From: SVTX01 sp045538195
GTDB taxonomy: Bacteria; Bacillota; Clostridia; Oscillospirales; CAG-272
Direction: 5' to 3'
NCBI GenBank assembly: GCA_045538195.1
Contig: JAZSRA010000013.1
Span: forward strand, 31,167 to 95,166
DNA: 64,000 bases
The notes under the pieces are model-generated. The model ran no database searches. It worked only from the letters and a program-made list of their open reading frames with translations, and was not told the DNA's origin. Shown here in pieces: positions 8,701 to 15,617 of the stretch. The position numbers and the translations under genes were made by a program. Within the stretch, counting starts at the first letter, position 1, and every line of letters starts with the position of its first letter.

Positions 8701-8784
8701 CTCAATAAGCGGTCATTCCTTTGGGACGTGCTTTGGGAATCCGTTGAAAAATTTGCTTTGAAGAAGGAGGTTGACCGAAAGTGA
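5713..8784 (+). CDS. Two-barrel RNA polymerase homologue (RDR/QDE-1/YonO-like), 1023 aa
   Basis: The diagnostic motif is GGADYDGDMIKT, with D590, D592 and D594, matching the catalytic DxDGD of eukaryotic RNA-dependent RNA polymerases and the NADFDGD loop of cellular RNAP beta-prime. The surrounding order also fits the RDR family: LTKSQLKG (K317-G322), LNYQFLNTV near residue 370, YTLLRNPHIARNEEVLAVPA (about 536-555, like the RDR segment VTKNP...GD...AV) and DVVMVSP just before the catalytic loop. The first 290 residues and the last 350 have no motif I recognise. Single-chain relatives are known in phages (YonO of SPbeta is a DNA-dependent RNAP). Whether this enzyme reads DNA or RNA is unknown. 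It has its own promoter and is translationally coupled to the next gene (GTGA overlap). No truncation is visible. Confidence 0.8.
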   Translation: MSHIRYKIHTISAQALIAYAKSYNADPDRYHYHLNKRETESVIVRQGETYQEDNAIFFQAMCAVKGDDYKHSDFSTVLDDLSDVIFYVDFKGIFDRSDSNPRIATRQKKAESMFRPEGIFLDFGNGEEQYFAFERSASMSRNARLAFIRADVYGKVHSRMTLDMQIGDCQLSKLYAYNGLMFSSGTRIEAPNLWKNHSIVVIDNPKEVVRGVNVITVEDVTGEGNLRKYERVETKTDIKVTLFDGEGLISKEFSEQIDQDLSKHHEHHSFQIRMPYIKGMVHEVDFRKMLLGVGITMIKDIWGNPHPVREVNLILTKSQLKGFGWLEESGYHWYKYIRVCENYRHALYVTGISKSEPEEVTELNYQFLNTVSMKAELFRPDNLPLGWEHSPDEEERNWLTKATEQRYYDLVADEDYRREMFREREDYWFATKKKKESKLADLLYVNPLFINESYYENELDALAEKVLKNYAVGKLLIAGDNRFLSADLISFLYYLVQPYANVSEKAYRLQMSLYREMLKDSEIYAPGAVYDTQDRYTLLRNPHIARNEEVLAVPAEETEHNLRDIYLSHLTDVVMVSPTALIAERLGGADYDGDMIKTIAEPILNDCVMQNYAGADYAISHQTSLPLLQIPSADPLIHNANDWHARFEAIRNTFSSRVGQISNAALDRSIIAYDENIDSETKEKCRQETETLAILTGLEIDSAKSGIKPDLSEYLSKKKIKRSSFLKYKSILESSEERRPWYEPTFDEQFKEYFGSTDWQGVSSNLEKLPYYAQMLKKNTTKAKRKPAKASELFTFATEQGWEKKLDPDILERITILVRTYESCLKRIRASQHLPNAKAKKKGINRVLFMRDEENTYDADELYALFVNLPADRVSEIRRAIREGKWHFMTEDQRTLFLCKYLPEDEFTEYYDLFSDFRCGGYRLLGDLIMDTDNDNIQQNRARLHYEGDSPEMTALLKAYTDKLSGTNYREAVAKKCLELVKGICKPATAVKYVVALNKRSFLWDVLWESVEKFALKKEVDRK

Positions 8785-9638
8785 CCAACGAATGGAACGA
8801 ATATAAAGACTATATCGGTCAGCCGACCTATACCGTATCTAACGGCAAGGACACCTCTTTTCTCGGCAGGTTCACCACCGATATGATCAAGGATTTCAAA
8901 GGCTTTGCCCGCATTTTCACCATCCTCGCCCGTGGGTATCTCTTTCATAATGCCGACGGCTCGCTGAAGGACGGAGATCCGCGAGAACGTATCGAGTACG
9001 CCCGACGCGCTCTTTGTGCGTGGTGTAGCCTGCCGAGCAACAAAAAAGCCACTCCTACGAAGGAATGGCAGTATAGCACCGATTTTTCAGAGTATTACGA
9101 GGAATTTCCCGAGCTTGTCACCGAGAACGGCGCAGGGTGGTATTACCGACACATTCACGCGCTTGCCGAGTTTATCCGTAATAATACGAACAGCGTAAAT
9201 AAGCGGTTGCATTGCTTGGCAGAGAGAACGAAGGAATGGGATGCGGCTTGGGAGAACAAGGTCAAGCAGTATCAAGTACCGCTTTTCTCGTCAAACACCA
9301 ATGCCGAGTGGCTTCTGTCCTTCGACAGCGCGATTGCCGATGCCTTGGAGCTTGGTGCGCTACGGTGCGAGGCGGTAACACTTACGGCAGAACAAACAAA
9401 GCGTTTGGAGCAGTTCAAGCCGAAGGATGTGCCGTTGAAGGTACTGACCACGCTTGCCGAGTTCTATATTGCCAACAAGCAGGAGCAGAGCGAGTGGGTG
9501 ATCTTGCCCGTGACCAATATCGGTGCATATCTCGGCAGCTCGTCGCTCGGTAGGCAATATTTGAGTAAAATACCGCCCGAACTGATGGAGCGTAAACAAA
9601 GTAGCTTCGGGGCGAGTGTGTATAAAATGATAATATAA
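8781..9638 (+). CDS. Uncharacterised partner of the polymerase-like protein (285 aa)
   Basis: The gene starts with GTG at 8781, overlapping the TGA of the polymerase gene by four bases, with GAAGGAGG upstream inside the preceding gene, so the two are translationally coupled. The protein is soluble and rich in Trp, Tyr and charged residues, with no signal peptide, membrane segment or motif I recognise. The segment EWIL-like SEWVILPVTNIGAYLGSSSLGRQ near the C-terminus looks structured. Coupling implies a stoichiometric role with the polymerase, for example as an accessory, specificity or regulatory subunit. That is inference. Confidence 0.7.
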   Translation: MTNEWNEYKDYIGQPTYTVSNGKDTSFLGRFTTDMIKDFKGFARIFTILARGYLFHNADGSLKDGDPRERIEYARRALCAWCSLPSNKKATPTKEWQYSTDFSEYYEEFPELVTENGAGWYYRHIHALAEFIRNNTNSVNKRLHCLAERTKEWDAAWENKVKQYQVPLFSSNTNAEWLLSFDSAIADALELGALRCEAVTLTAEQTKRLEQFKPKDVPLKVLTTLAEFYIANKQEQSEWVILPVTNIGAYLGSSSLGRQYLSKIPPELMERKQSSFGASVYKMII

Positions 9639-9832
9639 TAAATTTGATTAACGAACAAACTTCCTCTTTCATGTAAAAAGCACGTGTGACATTTGTTACA
9701 TAGAAATTAATTGGCTTAATTGAAAATAAAGCACCAATGCTTTGGATGGAACTTAAAAGCAAGGGTGTTTTGTTCTGTTCTTTTTTGTTGAGAAAAAGTT
9801 GCAAATAATTTTCAAAAAAGTTATTTTCCTAC
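9639..9832. other. AT-rich spacer after the polymerase pair
   Basis: No gene or clear terminator is seen here. Base composition shifts to AT-rich at this point and stays so to about 13.2 kb, which suggests that the following cargo block has a separate origin. Confidence 0.5.
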
Positions 9833-9861
9833 TTGAAAAATCTGCTCAAATGTGATATAAT
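9833..9861 (+). promoter_or_regulatory. Sigma-70-type promoter of the cargo block
   Basis: TTGAAA (9833-9838), a 17-base spacer and TATAAT (9856-9861). It drives a leader of about 215 bases before the first small ORF. Confidence 0.8.
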
Positions 9862-9867
9862 AAGAAT

Positions 9868-10049
9868 ACAATAGATAGCCGTAAGAGAGCAAGTACCCAA
9901 CCTACAATCGATGTGTAATGATATTTGTCGATTAGAACTGTTTTCTCGCGGACATTAAGAGTCCGTGTAGAGGATATCGGCTTAATAACAAACATAAGCG
10001 CATAAAGATTTCGGGATGGATGCCTGGTGTCTTTATGCGTTGTTTTATT
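9868..10049 (+). ncRNA. Candidate structured leader RNA ending in an intrinsic terminator
   Basis: The leader can fold as a closed multi-stem element. AGCCG (9877-9881) pairs with CGGCT (9978-9982), enclosing AATCGA/TCGATT (9906-9911/9928-9933) and GCGGAC/GTCCGT (9948-9953/9961-9966). It is followed by a ten-base-pair hairpin CGCATAAAGA (9999-10008)/TCTTTATGCG (10030-10039) and TTGTTTTATT. This layout, promoter then branched RNA then terminator then gene, is typical of riboswitch or attenuation control. I do not recognise a known riboswitch class. Confidence 0.5.
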
Positions 10050-10080
10050 GAATAAAAATTATTTAAGGAGGGATTGCCTT

Positions 10081-10188
10081 ATGATGAAAAGACGCAATCT
10101 AAATGTTCACACGTTCACCAACCGCAGATACCCTCTGCTCTTGCTTTCTTGTTTCACAACCAAGCAGCTTGCTAACAATAGCAAATAA
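10081..10188 (+). CDS. Small basic peptide, possible leader peptide (35 aa)
   Basis: ATG at 10081 is preceded by AAGGAGGG (10065-10072) at a standard distance. The 35-residue product starts MMKRRNLNVHTFTNRRYP and has a short hydrophobic stretch LLLLS. It ends 33 bases before the next gene, which has its own AAGGAGG. It could be a leader peptide coupling translation to the downstream gene, or a small secreted or membrane peptide. Confidence 0.45.
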   Translation: MMKRRNLNVHTFTNRRYPLLLLSCFTTKQLANNSK

Positions 10189-10221
10189 TTTGTGTTTCAA
10201 GATTGATTAAGGAGGTTTACA

Positions 10222-12771
10222 ATGATTATTCAAAAAATCAAACATAACAGCTATAAGTTGATTGCAGTCATATTGATTATGAGTTTCGTGTTTTCTTTGA
10301 TGCCATTTTCTGCATATGCAACAGAATTTGCTCCTGTTGAAGAACAAGAAAACGATTATGAAACAATTGTTGAAATAGAGGAAAAAAGAGAGCAAAATGT
10401 AAAACACTTTTTACTTCCGGATGGAAGTTATGAAGCTGTTGTTTATACTGATGCTGTTCATAGAAAGGACGAAAATGGCAAATGGGTTGACATTGATAAT
10501 CGCCTATATGAAGACAATAAACATGGCTATATAACTGAGGATGAGAGGATAATTTTCAACAAAAAAGTCAACAAAAACAATAGGGAAATATTCTCATTAT
10601 CTGAAAATGGTTATAAAATATCTTTTTCCACTTTGGATGATGACATAAAGAATGTCAATGCGAAATTATCAAATCATACCCAAAAATACACCCCAGACCC
10701 AAATGATACCGTTACGGAGCAATATAAGAAAATTAAGGAAATTGATAATGCTACAATTATCAACTACAAAAACATAAAAAAGAACACGTCATATGAATAT
10801 GAGATAAAAGCTGATTACGTAAAGGAAAAGATTATACTTGCTTCTGCGTGTGATAACTATGTATATACGTTTATTTTGGAACTTGACGGATTGGAAGCAC
10901 GTTTGGAAGAGGATGGTTCAATAAGTTTAAATGATTTAAATAACAAAAATCGCATTTATACATTTCCTATTCCGTTTATGTATGATGCAGCTGGACTTGA
11001 ATCGTATGAAGTTCAATACAGTTTAGATTTAATAGGAGACGGTAAATATTCTTTGTCTATTGAAGCTAATGATGAATGGATAAATGATGAAAGCAGAGCA
11101 TTTCCAGTAATTATTGATCCAACTATTCGTCCTGATTCGTATCTTGTTTATGATACATATACCTATTCTTCCTACCCAACAACAAATTACGGTCTATCGA
11201 GTGAATTGTGGATAAGTTCTGGTCGCACTACTTACATTAGAACCGCCATACCTACTATACCAGACGATGCTATTATACGATCCGCGAATCTGTATGTTGC
11301 ATATTATTACCACGCTGGGGTTACCTCTGGTAATGTAGATGTTGGTGCTTATAAGGTTAATACATATTGGGGTGAGACTTCTTGGACATGGACTCAATCA
11401 CAAAGCTATTCAAATTATGGTTATTCCAGTCTGAGAATGGATTCTCAGAGCTTAAGTGCCGCAAAGGGGGCTACTTCAGATTCTCCACAATGGGTAAATT
11501 TCGATATAACATCTGCTGCACAAGATTGGTATGATGGTACGTCATCGAATTATGGAATTGCCTTAAAATATTTAACAAGTAGCACCAATTATTCGGTTAT
11601 ACTCAAATCTTATGAATCAGAAAGATATAATCGTGCTTATATCACAATATCTTACTATACTAACAGTTCACAGATAATTGAGGATGGCGTTTATTGGATA
11701 GCGAGCAAATCAACGAAAGGAGCAAGTGGAAACTCGAGATTAATTGATGTTGAAGGAAACAGTACTGATATAAATACTGAAATTCAGCAATGGGATTCCA
11801 GCGACCCATCGGTTGACAAATATAGAGCACAGCTTTTTTATGTCAAGTATGTTGGTGAAGGATACTACAGGATATACACTTTTTCTAATCCAAATTATTG
11901 CTTGAAAATTGATGGAAATGGCGGGGTAGATACTGGGGATGAGAACATAAATCCAAATTATACCAAGTGGTCAATAAGCGGATCCTCTTCAGGTGGATAT
12001 ACAATTACTAACTGGGCAGGAAGCAGTCTTTCAATTACAGTACCTAACTCGATTACGAACGGGACTGGACTTGAATTATCATCGAAATACTCCAATGACA
12101 ATAACAGGAATAAGTGGTCTTTTAATAAGTTTGAAGGCTATGTTATGAGCATTGTTGTTGACCCGGGCACTTTGGGCGGCGGAACTGGAGGAACCGGTCA
12201 TGGGTTTTTAATGATTGAAAACTGTTCTTCGGATGCTGCGATTATGGGATTTGTGACCGTTATGCCGGAACAGACGATTACAATTGGAACTGCTGGCAAT
12301 TTCTGGGGTTCTGAAGGTTCGAGCAGTAGTGGTGAAGCTCACGAAGGCATATTCTATAATCGAGAAGCCTATCATTTCCGTGCCAGCGATTATTATCAAA
12401 CAAGGGTGTCATTGTCAATATTGATTGACAGTGATGATCTTGCCACAATTAACGAGGATTATCTTCGAAATGATAAATATAACGATTGGAATTTGTGGTG
12501 GTGGGGTTCTCATAATTGTACTTGGTTTGCTATGAATGTTTGGAATGCAGTCTCCGATTGGGATGTAGATGCATACCAAGGATGGGGGTTAGGACATAAT
12601 CCATGGACGCTTGCATCTTCGATTAAAGAATATAGTTGGTATACTGAACAGATAGATATACCAGAAACAGACTGGTACGGTTATTACTATTACAATTCTT
12701 CGACAAACGTAAAATATTTTACATATGTGCAAGGTGATGATGGAGCATTTCCATCGATAGAAGAAGATTAG
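10222..12771 (+). CDS. Secreted multidomain protein: DNRLRE domain, ricin-type lectin, possible cysteine-peptidase C-terminus
   Basis: The 849-residue product begins with a Sec signal peptide (basic KIKHNSYK, hydrophobic core, cleavage after AYA near residue 34). Residues about 60-300 are an extracellular region like that preceding RHS or wall-associated proteins. Residues about 304-480 form a DNRLRE beta-sandwich (LVYDTYTYSSYPTTNYGL, TYIRTAIPTIP, WVNFDITSAAQDWYDG). Residues about 485-640 resemble a ricin-like beta-trefoil. The last 200 residues follow a Gly-rich hinge (GGGTGGTG). They carry H in GHGFLMIEN and C in HNCTWFAMNVW about 100 residues later, an order seen in circularly permuted papain/NlpC-P60-like enzymes. 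A secreted effector or surface lectin is plausible. The gene is AT-rich compared with its neighbours. Confidence 0.65.
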   Translation: MIIQKIKHNSYKLIAVILIMSFVFSLMPFSAYATEFAPVEEQENDYETIVEIEEKREQNVKHFLLPDGSYEAVVYTDAVHRKDENGKWVDIDNRLYEDNKHGYITEDERIIFNKKVNKNNREIFSLSENGYKISFSTLDDDIKNVNAKLSNHTQKYTPDPNDTVTEQYKKIKEIDNATIINYKNIKKNTSYEYEIKADYVKEKIILASACDNYVYTFILELDGLEARLEEDGSISLNDLNNKNRIYTFPIPFMYDAAGLESYEVQYSLDLIGDGKYSLSIEANDEWINDESRAFPVIIDPTIRPDSYLVYDTYTYSSYPTTNYGLSSELWISSGRTTYIRTAIPTIPDDAIIRSANLYVAYYYHAGVTSGNVDVGAYKVNTYWGETSWTWTQSQSYSNYGYSSLRMDSQSLSAAKGATSDSPQWVNFDITSAAQDWYDGTSSNYGIALKYLTSSTNYSVILKSYESERYNRAYITISYYTNSSQIIEDGVYWIASKSTKGASGNSRLIDVEGNSTDINTEIQQWDSSDPSVDKYRAQLFYVKYVGEGYYRIYTFSNPNYCLKIDGNGGVDTGDENINPNYTKWSISGSSSGGYTITNWAGSSLSITVPNSITNGTGLELSSKYSNDNNRNKWSFNKFEGYVMSIVVDPGTLGGGTGGTGHGFLMIENCSSDAAIMGFVTVMPEQTITIGTAGNFWGSEGSSSSGEAHEGIFYNREAYHFRASDYYQTRVSLSILIDSDDLATINEDYLRNDKYNDWNLWWWGSHNCTWFAMNVWNAVSDWDVDAYQGWGLGHNPWTLASSIKEYSWYTEQIDIPETDWYGYYYYNSSTNVKYFTYVQGDDGAFPSIEED

Positions 12772-12798
12772 ACTGGTTTGTTGGAAGGAGGTTAGAAT

Positions 12799-13083
12799 AT
12801 GTTGCCCCAAAAAAACAAAAATTTTTTGATATGGTGTGCAGGAATATCAGTTGCATTGATTTGCCTTGTGATTGTTTTTCCGACACTACTGTTTAAATTC
12901 TACCCGTATAGCATTGTCCTTACGATGTTATACGGAGCTGTGACAGTTTTGTTTACTTTACTGTACTTCAGACTACGGAAGAATTTGTACAAAATAATAT
13001 CATTTATGCTTTATTCTGTCCCGGTAGTTACGTTGATTGTTGTTTTGATTTCGATACAGATCGGCTGGATTCCGTATCCATAA
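12799..13083 (+). CDS. Small three-helix membrane protein, possible immunity protein
   Basis: This 94-residue protein has an AAGGAGG site upstream and three hydrophobic segments (about 10-32, 37-56 and 64-86). It lies 27 bases after the secreted protein gene in the same orientation and AT-rich block, and a terminator follows it. Small polytopic proteins directly downstream of secreted toxins are often immunity proteins. Nothing else supports that role here. Confidence 0.5.
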   Translation: MLPQKNKNFLIWCAGISVALICLVIVFPTLLFKFYPYSIVLTMLYGAVTVLFTLLYFRLRKNLYKIISFMLYSVPVVTLIVVLISIQIGWIPYP

Positions 13084-13196
13084 ATCTATAATACTGTCAC
13101 ATCGACTATCTTGATGTTCACGATATAAATGTGTGAACCATAGCATACCGAATAATTATTCAATTATGAAATAACATTTATTCGTTGACCTAATAG

Positions 13197-13235
13197 ATAG
13201 GGGCCAGAGAACTTAAAATCTCTGGGCCCCTCTAT
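13197..13235 (+). terminator. Intrinsic terminator of the cargo block
   Basis: The stem GGGGCCAGAGA/TCTCTGGGCCCC has one bulged C and an AT-rich loop, and is extended by ATAG/CTAT. The downstream side is T-rich. Confidence 0.65.
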
Positions 13236-13295
13236 TTGTAAAAATATGAGTAGCAAAAGGTGATGGATAACCACTAAAAAAATGGCTATTCCATA

Positions 13296-13619
13296 TTATT
13301 CGTCGTATGACCTTCCGAAAAGTATCTGCATAAAGTTCCGTCTGCCGTAGAGTACACGGATGATATGAACCTCGTCACCCTCGACCTTGTAAAATGCGGT
13401 GTAGTTGCCGCAGACAAGGAAGCGGTAAGGCACTTCAAGGCTGATGATAGAGGAAAGCGGCGCACCGATTTCGGGGAAATCCGCGAGCTGACGGATGCGC
13501 TTCATAATCTTTTCAATCGTATTGATTGCCGATTGTTCGCTGCACAGCTCGTCGGTGATATACGCTTTGATCTCCTTCATGTCCTCAAGGGCATCGGGTG
13601 TGAAATTGATTTTAGCCAT
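13296..13619 (-). CDS. RelE/ParE-family toxin
   Basis: This 107-residue protein has the compact RelE/ParE fold pattern: N-terminal strand INFTPDALEDM, helix KEIKAYI, RIRQLADFPEIGAPL, the strand VPYRFLVCGNYTAFYKV and C-terminal EVHIIRVLYGRRNFM. Members inhibit translation by mRNA cleavage, or DNA gyrase (ParE). The end FGRSYDE follows the typical YGRRN. Its start overlaps the antitoxin gene end by eight bases, the usual arrangement for a coupled toxin-antitoxin operon. Which target applies cannot be told from sequence. Confidence 0.88.
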   Translation of the reverse strand: MAKINFTPDALEDMKEIKAYITDELCSEQSAINTIEKIMKRIRQLADFPEIGAPLSSIISLEVPYRFLVCGNYTAFYKVEGDEVHIIRVLYGRRNFMQILFGRSYDE

Positions 13620-13866
13620 TGCTTACCCCCAGAAGCGCTTCGACCTCCGAGATATCAATATATCCTTTTTCTTTAGCAGAAGCTTCACCTTTGGCAAGCT
13701 CGCTCATCAGCTTGAGCGTTGCCTGTGTCTTTTCAAATTCTTCCATATCGACGATGGCGTATCTGCCGCGACCGTTCTTGGTGAGGAATACGGGTTCGCC
13801 AACGGCGATATCACGCAGTACCTCGTTATAGTTGCGCAGATCTGATACGGGCTTAATATTTGGCAT
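13612..13866 (-). CDS. YefM/Phd-family antitoxin
   Basis: The start is taken at ATG 13866..13864 (MPNIKPVSDLRNYNEVL), with GGAGA upstream; the frame is open further but without a good start. The 84 residues match Phd/YefM antitoxins: an N-terminal DNA-binding strand (IKPVSDLRNY), VGEPVFLTKNGRGRYAIVDMEEFE, and a C-terminal toxin-binding helix. Such proteins repress their own operon. A promoter lies upstream at 13988-14016. Confidence 0.88.
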   Translation of the reverse strand: MPNIKPVSDLRNYNEVLRDIAVGEPVFLTKNGRGRYAIVDMEEFEKTQATLKLMSELAKGEASAKEKGYIDISEVEALLGVSNG

Positions 13867-13987
13867 ATAGGTTCTCCTTTCACTGTGGGAATTTGCGTCA
13901 GCAAATTCAGGCGCGAACACGCGAAACATTAAATTCAACAGAAATTTACGTTCGCGCTTTCCTCCTTCTTTGTTTTCTGCTGTATTT

Positions 13988-14016
13988 ATTATACACTAAT
14001 TCTTCGTAAAATTCAA
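13988..14016 (-). promoter_or_regulatory. Promoter of the toxin-antitoxin operon
   Basis: On the minus strand, TTGAAT (14016..14011), a 17-base spacer and TATAAT (13993..13988). A hairpin GAATTTGC/GCAAATTC lies between promoter and start (near 13890-13908) and could be an operator. Confidence 0.75.
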
Positions 14017-14091
14017 CAGCAAATTCAAAATTTCATAAAAAATTTATAAAAGTAAGGGATGAACCGCTTGGGAACACCCCTTGCTTTCGAT

Positions 14092-14466
14092 TTATGCGAG
14101 TATCAGTTCACGCATTACGGTTTCTTCGGCAGAGCTGCGAACGTTGTTCATCATTTGCACCCACCGCATTTGGTCGGTTGACTTGAGGTGTTCGTCGATG
14201 CCTTGGTTCTTGGCAAACTCTACCGTCAGAGAGGTCAGCATTTCGTGCGCCTGTTCGTCGATCTCGGAGAGGTAGGCATTGAGCTGTCCTTCACCGAGCA
14301 GGGCGGAATACCTTCCGCGACGGTGTTGCTTGATGTAGTCGAGGTGCATTCGTCCGTATTTGCCGAGGGGCTTCTGTTCGGGAAGCTCCACGTCGGGAAC
14401 GAGGTTGCCTTTTTCCTCGCGGTATGTACCTCCGAGCTGTTCGTAAATGGTTTTGGTGTCCTTCAT
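14092..14466 (-). CDS. tnpV: TnpV-family protein
   Basis: This 124-residue protein starts MKDTKTIYEQLGGTYREE and contains LGKYGRMHLDYIKQHRRGRYSALLGEGQLNAYL, typical of TnpV proteins first named in the clostridial transposon Tn4451. There tnpV accompanies the large serine recombinase tnpX, and an Xis-like role has been suggested. A GGAGG site precedes the start. Its presence at this end, with the serine recombinase at the other, supports reading the whole left part as one element. Confidence 0.8.
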   Translation of the reverse strand: MKDTKTIYEQLGGTYREEKGNLVPDVELPEQKPLGKYGRMHLDYIKQHRRGRYSALLGEGQLNAYLSEIDEQAHEMLTSLTVEFAKNQGIDEHLKSTDQMRWVQMMNNVRSSAEETVMRELILA

Positions 14467-14502
14467 TTTTTGTTCCTCCGTACGTTTTATTTCATCAAAG
14501 CC

Positions 14503-14742
14503 TTATACCGTAAGGGAAAACGCGTACTTGACGGTTATCTTGTGTCCTTGCGATATGCGGTTATGACGTTCAAATCTCATAGTTCGTACGGGGTTCATAT
14601 TGTTAACCATCTGACCGCCGATGGAACCAGCCTGACGAGCGGTGAGGTCACCGTTGTAGCCCTGGTTAAGATTAACGCCTACTTCGCTTGCTGCCTGCAT
14701 CTTGAACTGTTCAAGAGCCTTCTTAGCATTCTTGTTTGCCAT
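14503..14742 (-). pseudogene. Alpha/beta-type small acid-soluble spore protein gene with replaced 3' end
   Basis: Residues 1-49 are a clear alpha/beta SASP: EQFKMQAASEVGVNLNQGYN, then GDLTARQAGSIGGQMV, which contains the protease-cleavage and DNA-binding regions. After GQMVNNM the expected short ending is gone, and 30 unrelated residues (NPVRTMRFERHNRIS...) follow until a stop. The break falls at about 14,590-14,600, on the side facing tnpV and the mobile element. The simplest reading is that the element integrated in the SASP coding sequence near its 3' end. The first conserved region may still allow DNA binding in spores. The start has an AAGGAG site. Confidence 0.65.
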
Positions 14743-15045
14743 AACAATTCTCCTTGATTATATCTCCAAAGCTTTGTTTGTTCGGAGGATATTTTAAATA
14801 AATCTATATTGAATCGAGCTGCACCGCAAGCCGTCACCGGCTTCCGACAGGCTCACGATGCAGAATTTTCATTATTCTGTATTCCTTTTGAGCTTATCGC
14901 AAAACCAACTTGCTTTGCATCTCTGCTATTATTATGTCGCACAGATTTTAAAAAATGTATGGCAAAATGAGGATAATTGCAAAAAAACGTTCATTATTAT
15001 ATTAATTTTCAAGGCTTTATCAGCTATCGGTTCAGAAAGTCGAAA
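14743..15045. other. Intergenic region upstream of the SASP gene
   Basis: No gene is seen. It contains the SASP leader, a CATAATA sequence on the minus strand (near 14,934) resembling a sigma-G/F -10 box without a convincing -35, and GC-rich dyads near 14,825-14,860. Confidence 0.4.
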
Positions 15046-15074
15046 ACAAAAACGCGCCGTCATGACGCGTTTTC
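15046..15074 (-). terminator. Terminator of the apbE operon
   Basis: Read on the minus strand, AAAACGCG-TCATGACGG-CGCGTTTTTG forms a short hairpin with a T-tract directly after the last gene of the operon. Confidence 0.65.
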
Positions 15075-15099
15075 AATTTAATTTTATTGAATTAAAAAA

Positions 15100-15594
15100 T
15101 CAAAGCTTGAGCTTTTCAAGACGTTTTACAAGCAGTCCCGAAACGAGGCCGATAACCGCACCCGCAACCGTTCCGCTTGCGAGCAACACAGGAAGATAAA
15201 AGGCTATCTGCGCGGTTTCGGTCCAAAAGCAAGCGGTAACTATCTGCCCTACGTTGTGGAGTATTCCACCTGCGATGCTAACGGCAACGCAGGAAAACCA
15301 ATCGGTCTTTTTAAGCAGGATCATTCCCACAAGACTGACCGACGCGCCGACGATTCCGAATACAAAGGTCTGCGCGTTACCGAACAACACCGACACCAGC
15401 ACCACTCGCAGCACATTAACCAGAGCCGCTTCCTTCCATCCAACTCTGTATAGCAAAAAAACAATAACGAGATTTGGCAGTCCGATCTTGATTCCGGGGA
15501 TTGCTACAAGCGGAGGAATACGGCTTTCAACAAAGGAAAGGATCATGGCAAGCGCAAGCGTCAAGCCTATAAAGGCGATCTTTTTCGGTTTCAT
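15100..15594 (-). CDS. Gx transporter family membrane protein (heptaprenyl diphosphate synthase component I-like)
   Basis: The start is ATG 15594 (MKPKKIAFIGL), supported by AAAGGAGG eight bases upstream. The 164-residue product is hydrophobic, with about five membrane helices and the family's IPPLVAIPGIKIGLPNLV signature, as in Gx transporter/Hpre_diP_synt_I proteins (ECF S-component-like fold). It is the third gene of an operon with an ApbE flavin transferase and a NusG-domain-II protein, a set common in Clostridia, so a role in cofactor or small-molecule uptake linked to flavinylated proteins is likely. The substrate is unknown. Confidence 0.8.
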   Translation of the reverse strand: MKPKKIAFIGLTLALAMILSFVESRIPPLVAIPGIKIGLPNLVIVFLLYRVGWKEAALVNVLRVVLVSVLFGNAQTFVFGIVGASVSLVGMILLKKTDWFSCVAVSIAGGILHNVGQIVTACFWTETAQIAFYLPVLLASGTVAGAVIGLVSGLLVKRLEKLKL

Positions 15595-15617
15595 AAGCCT
15601 TTCCTCCTTTAAAAAAT

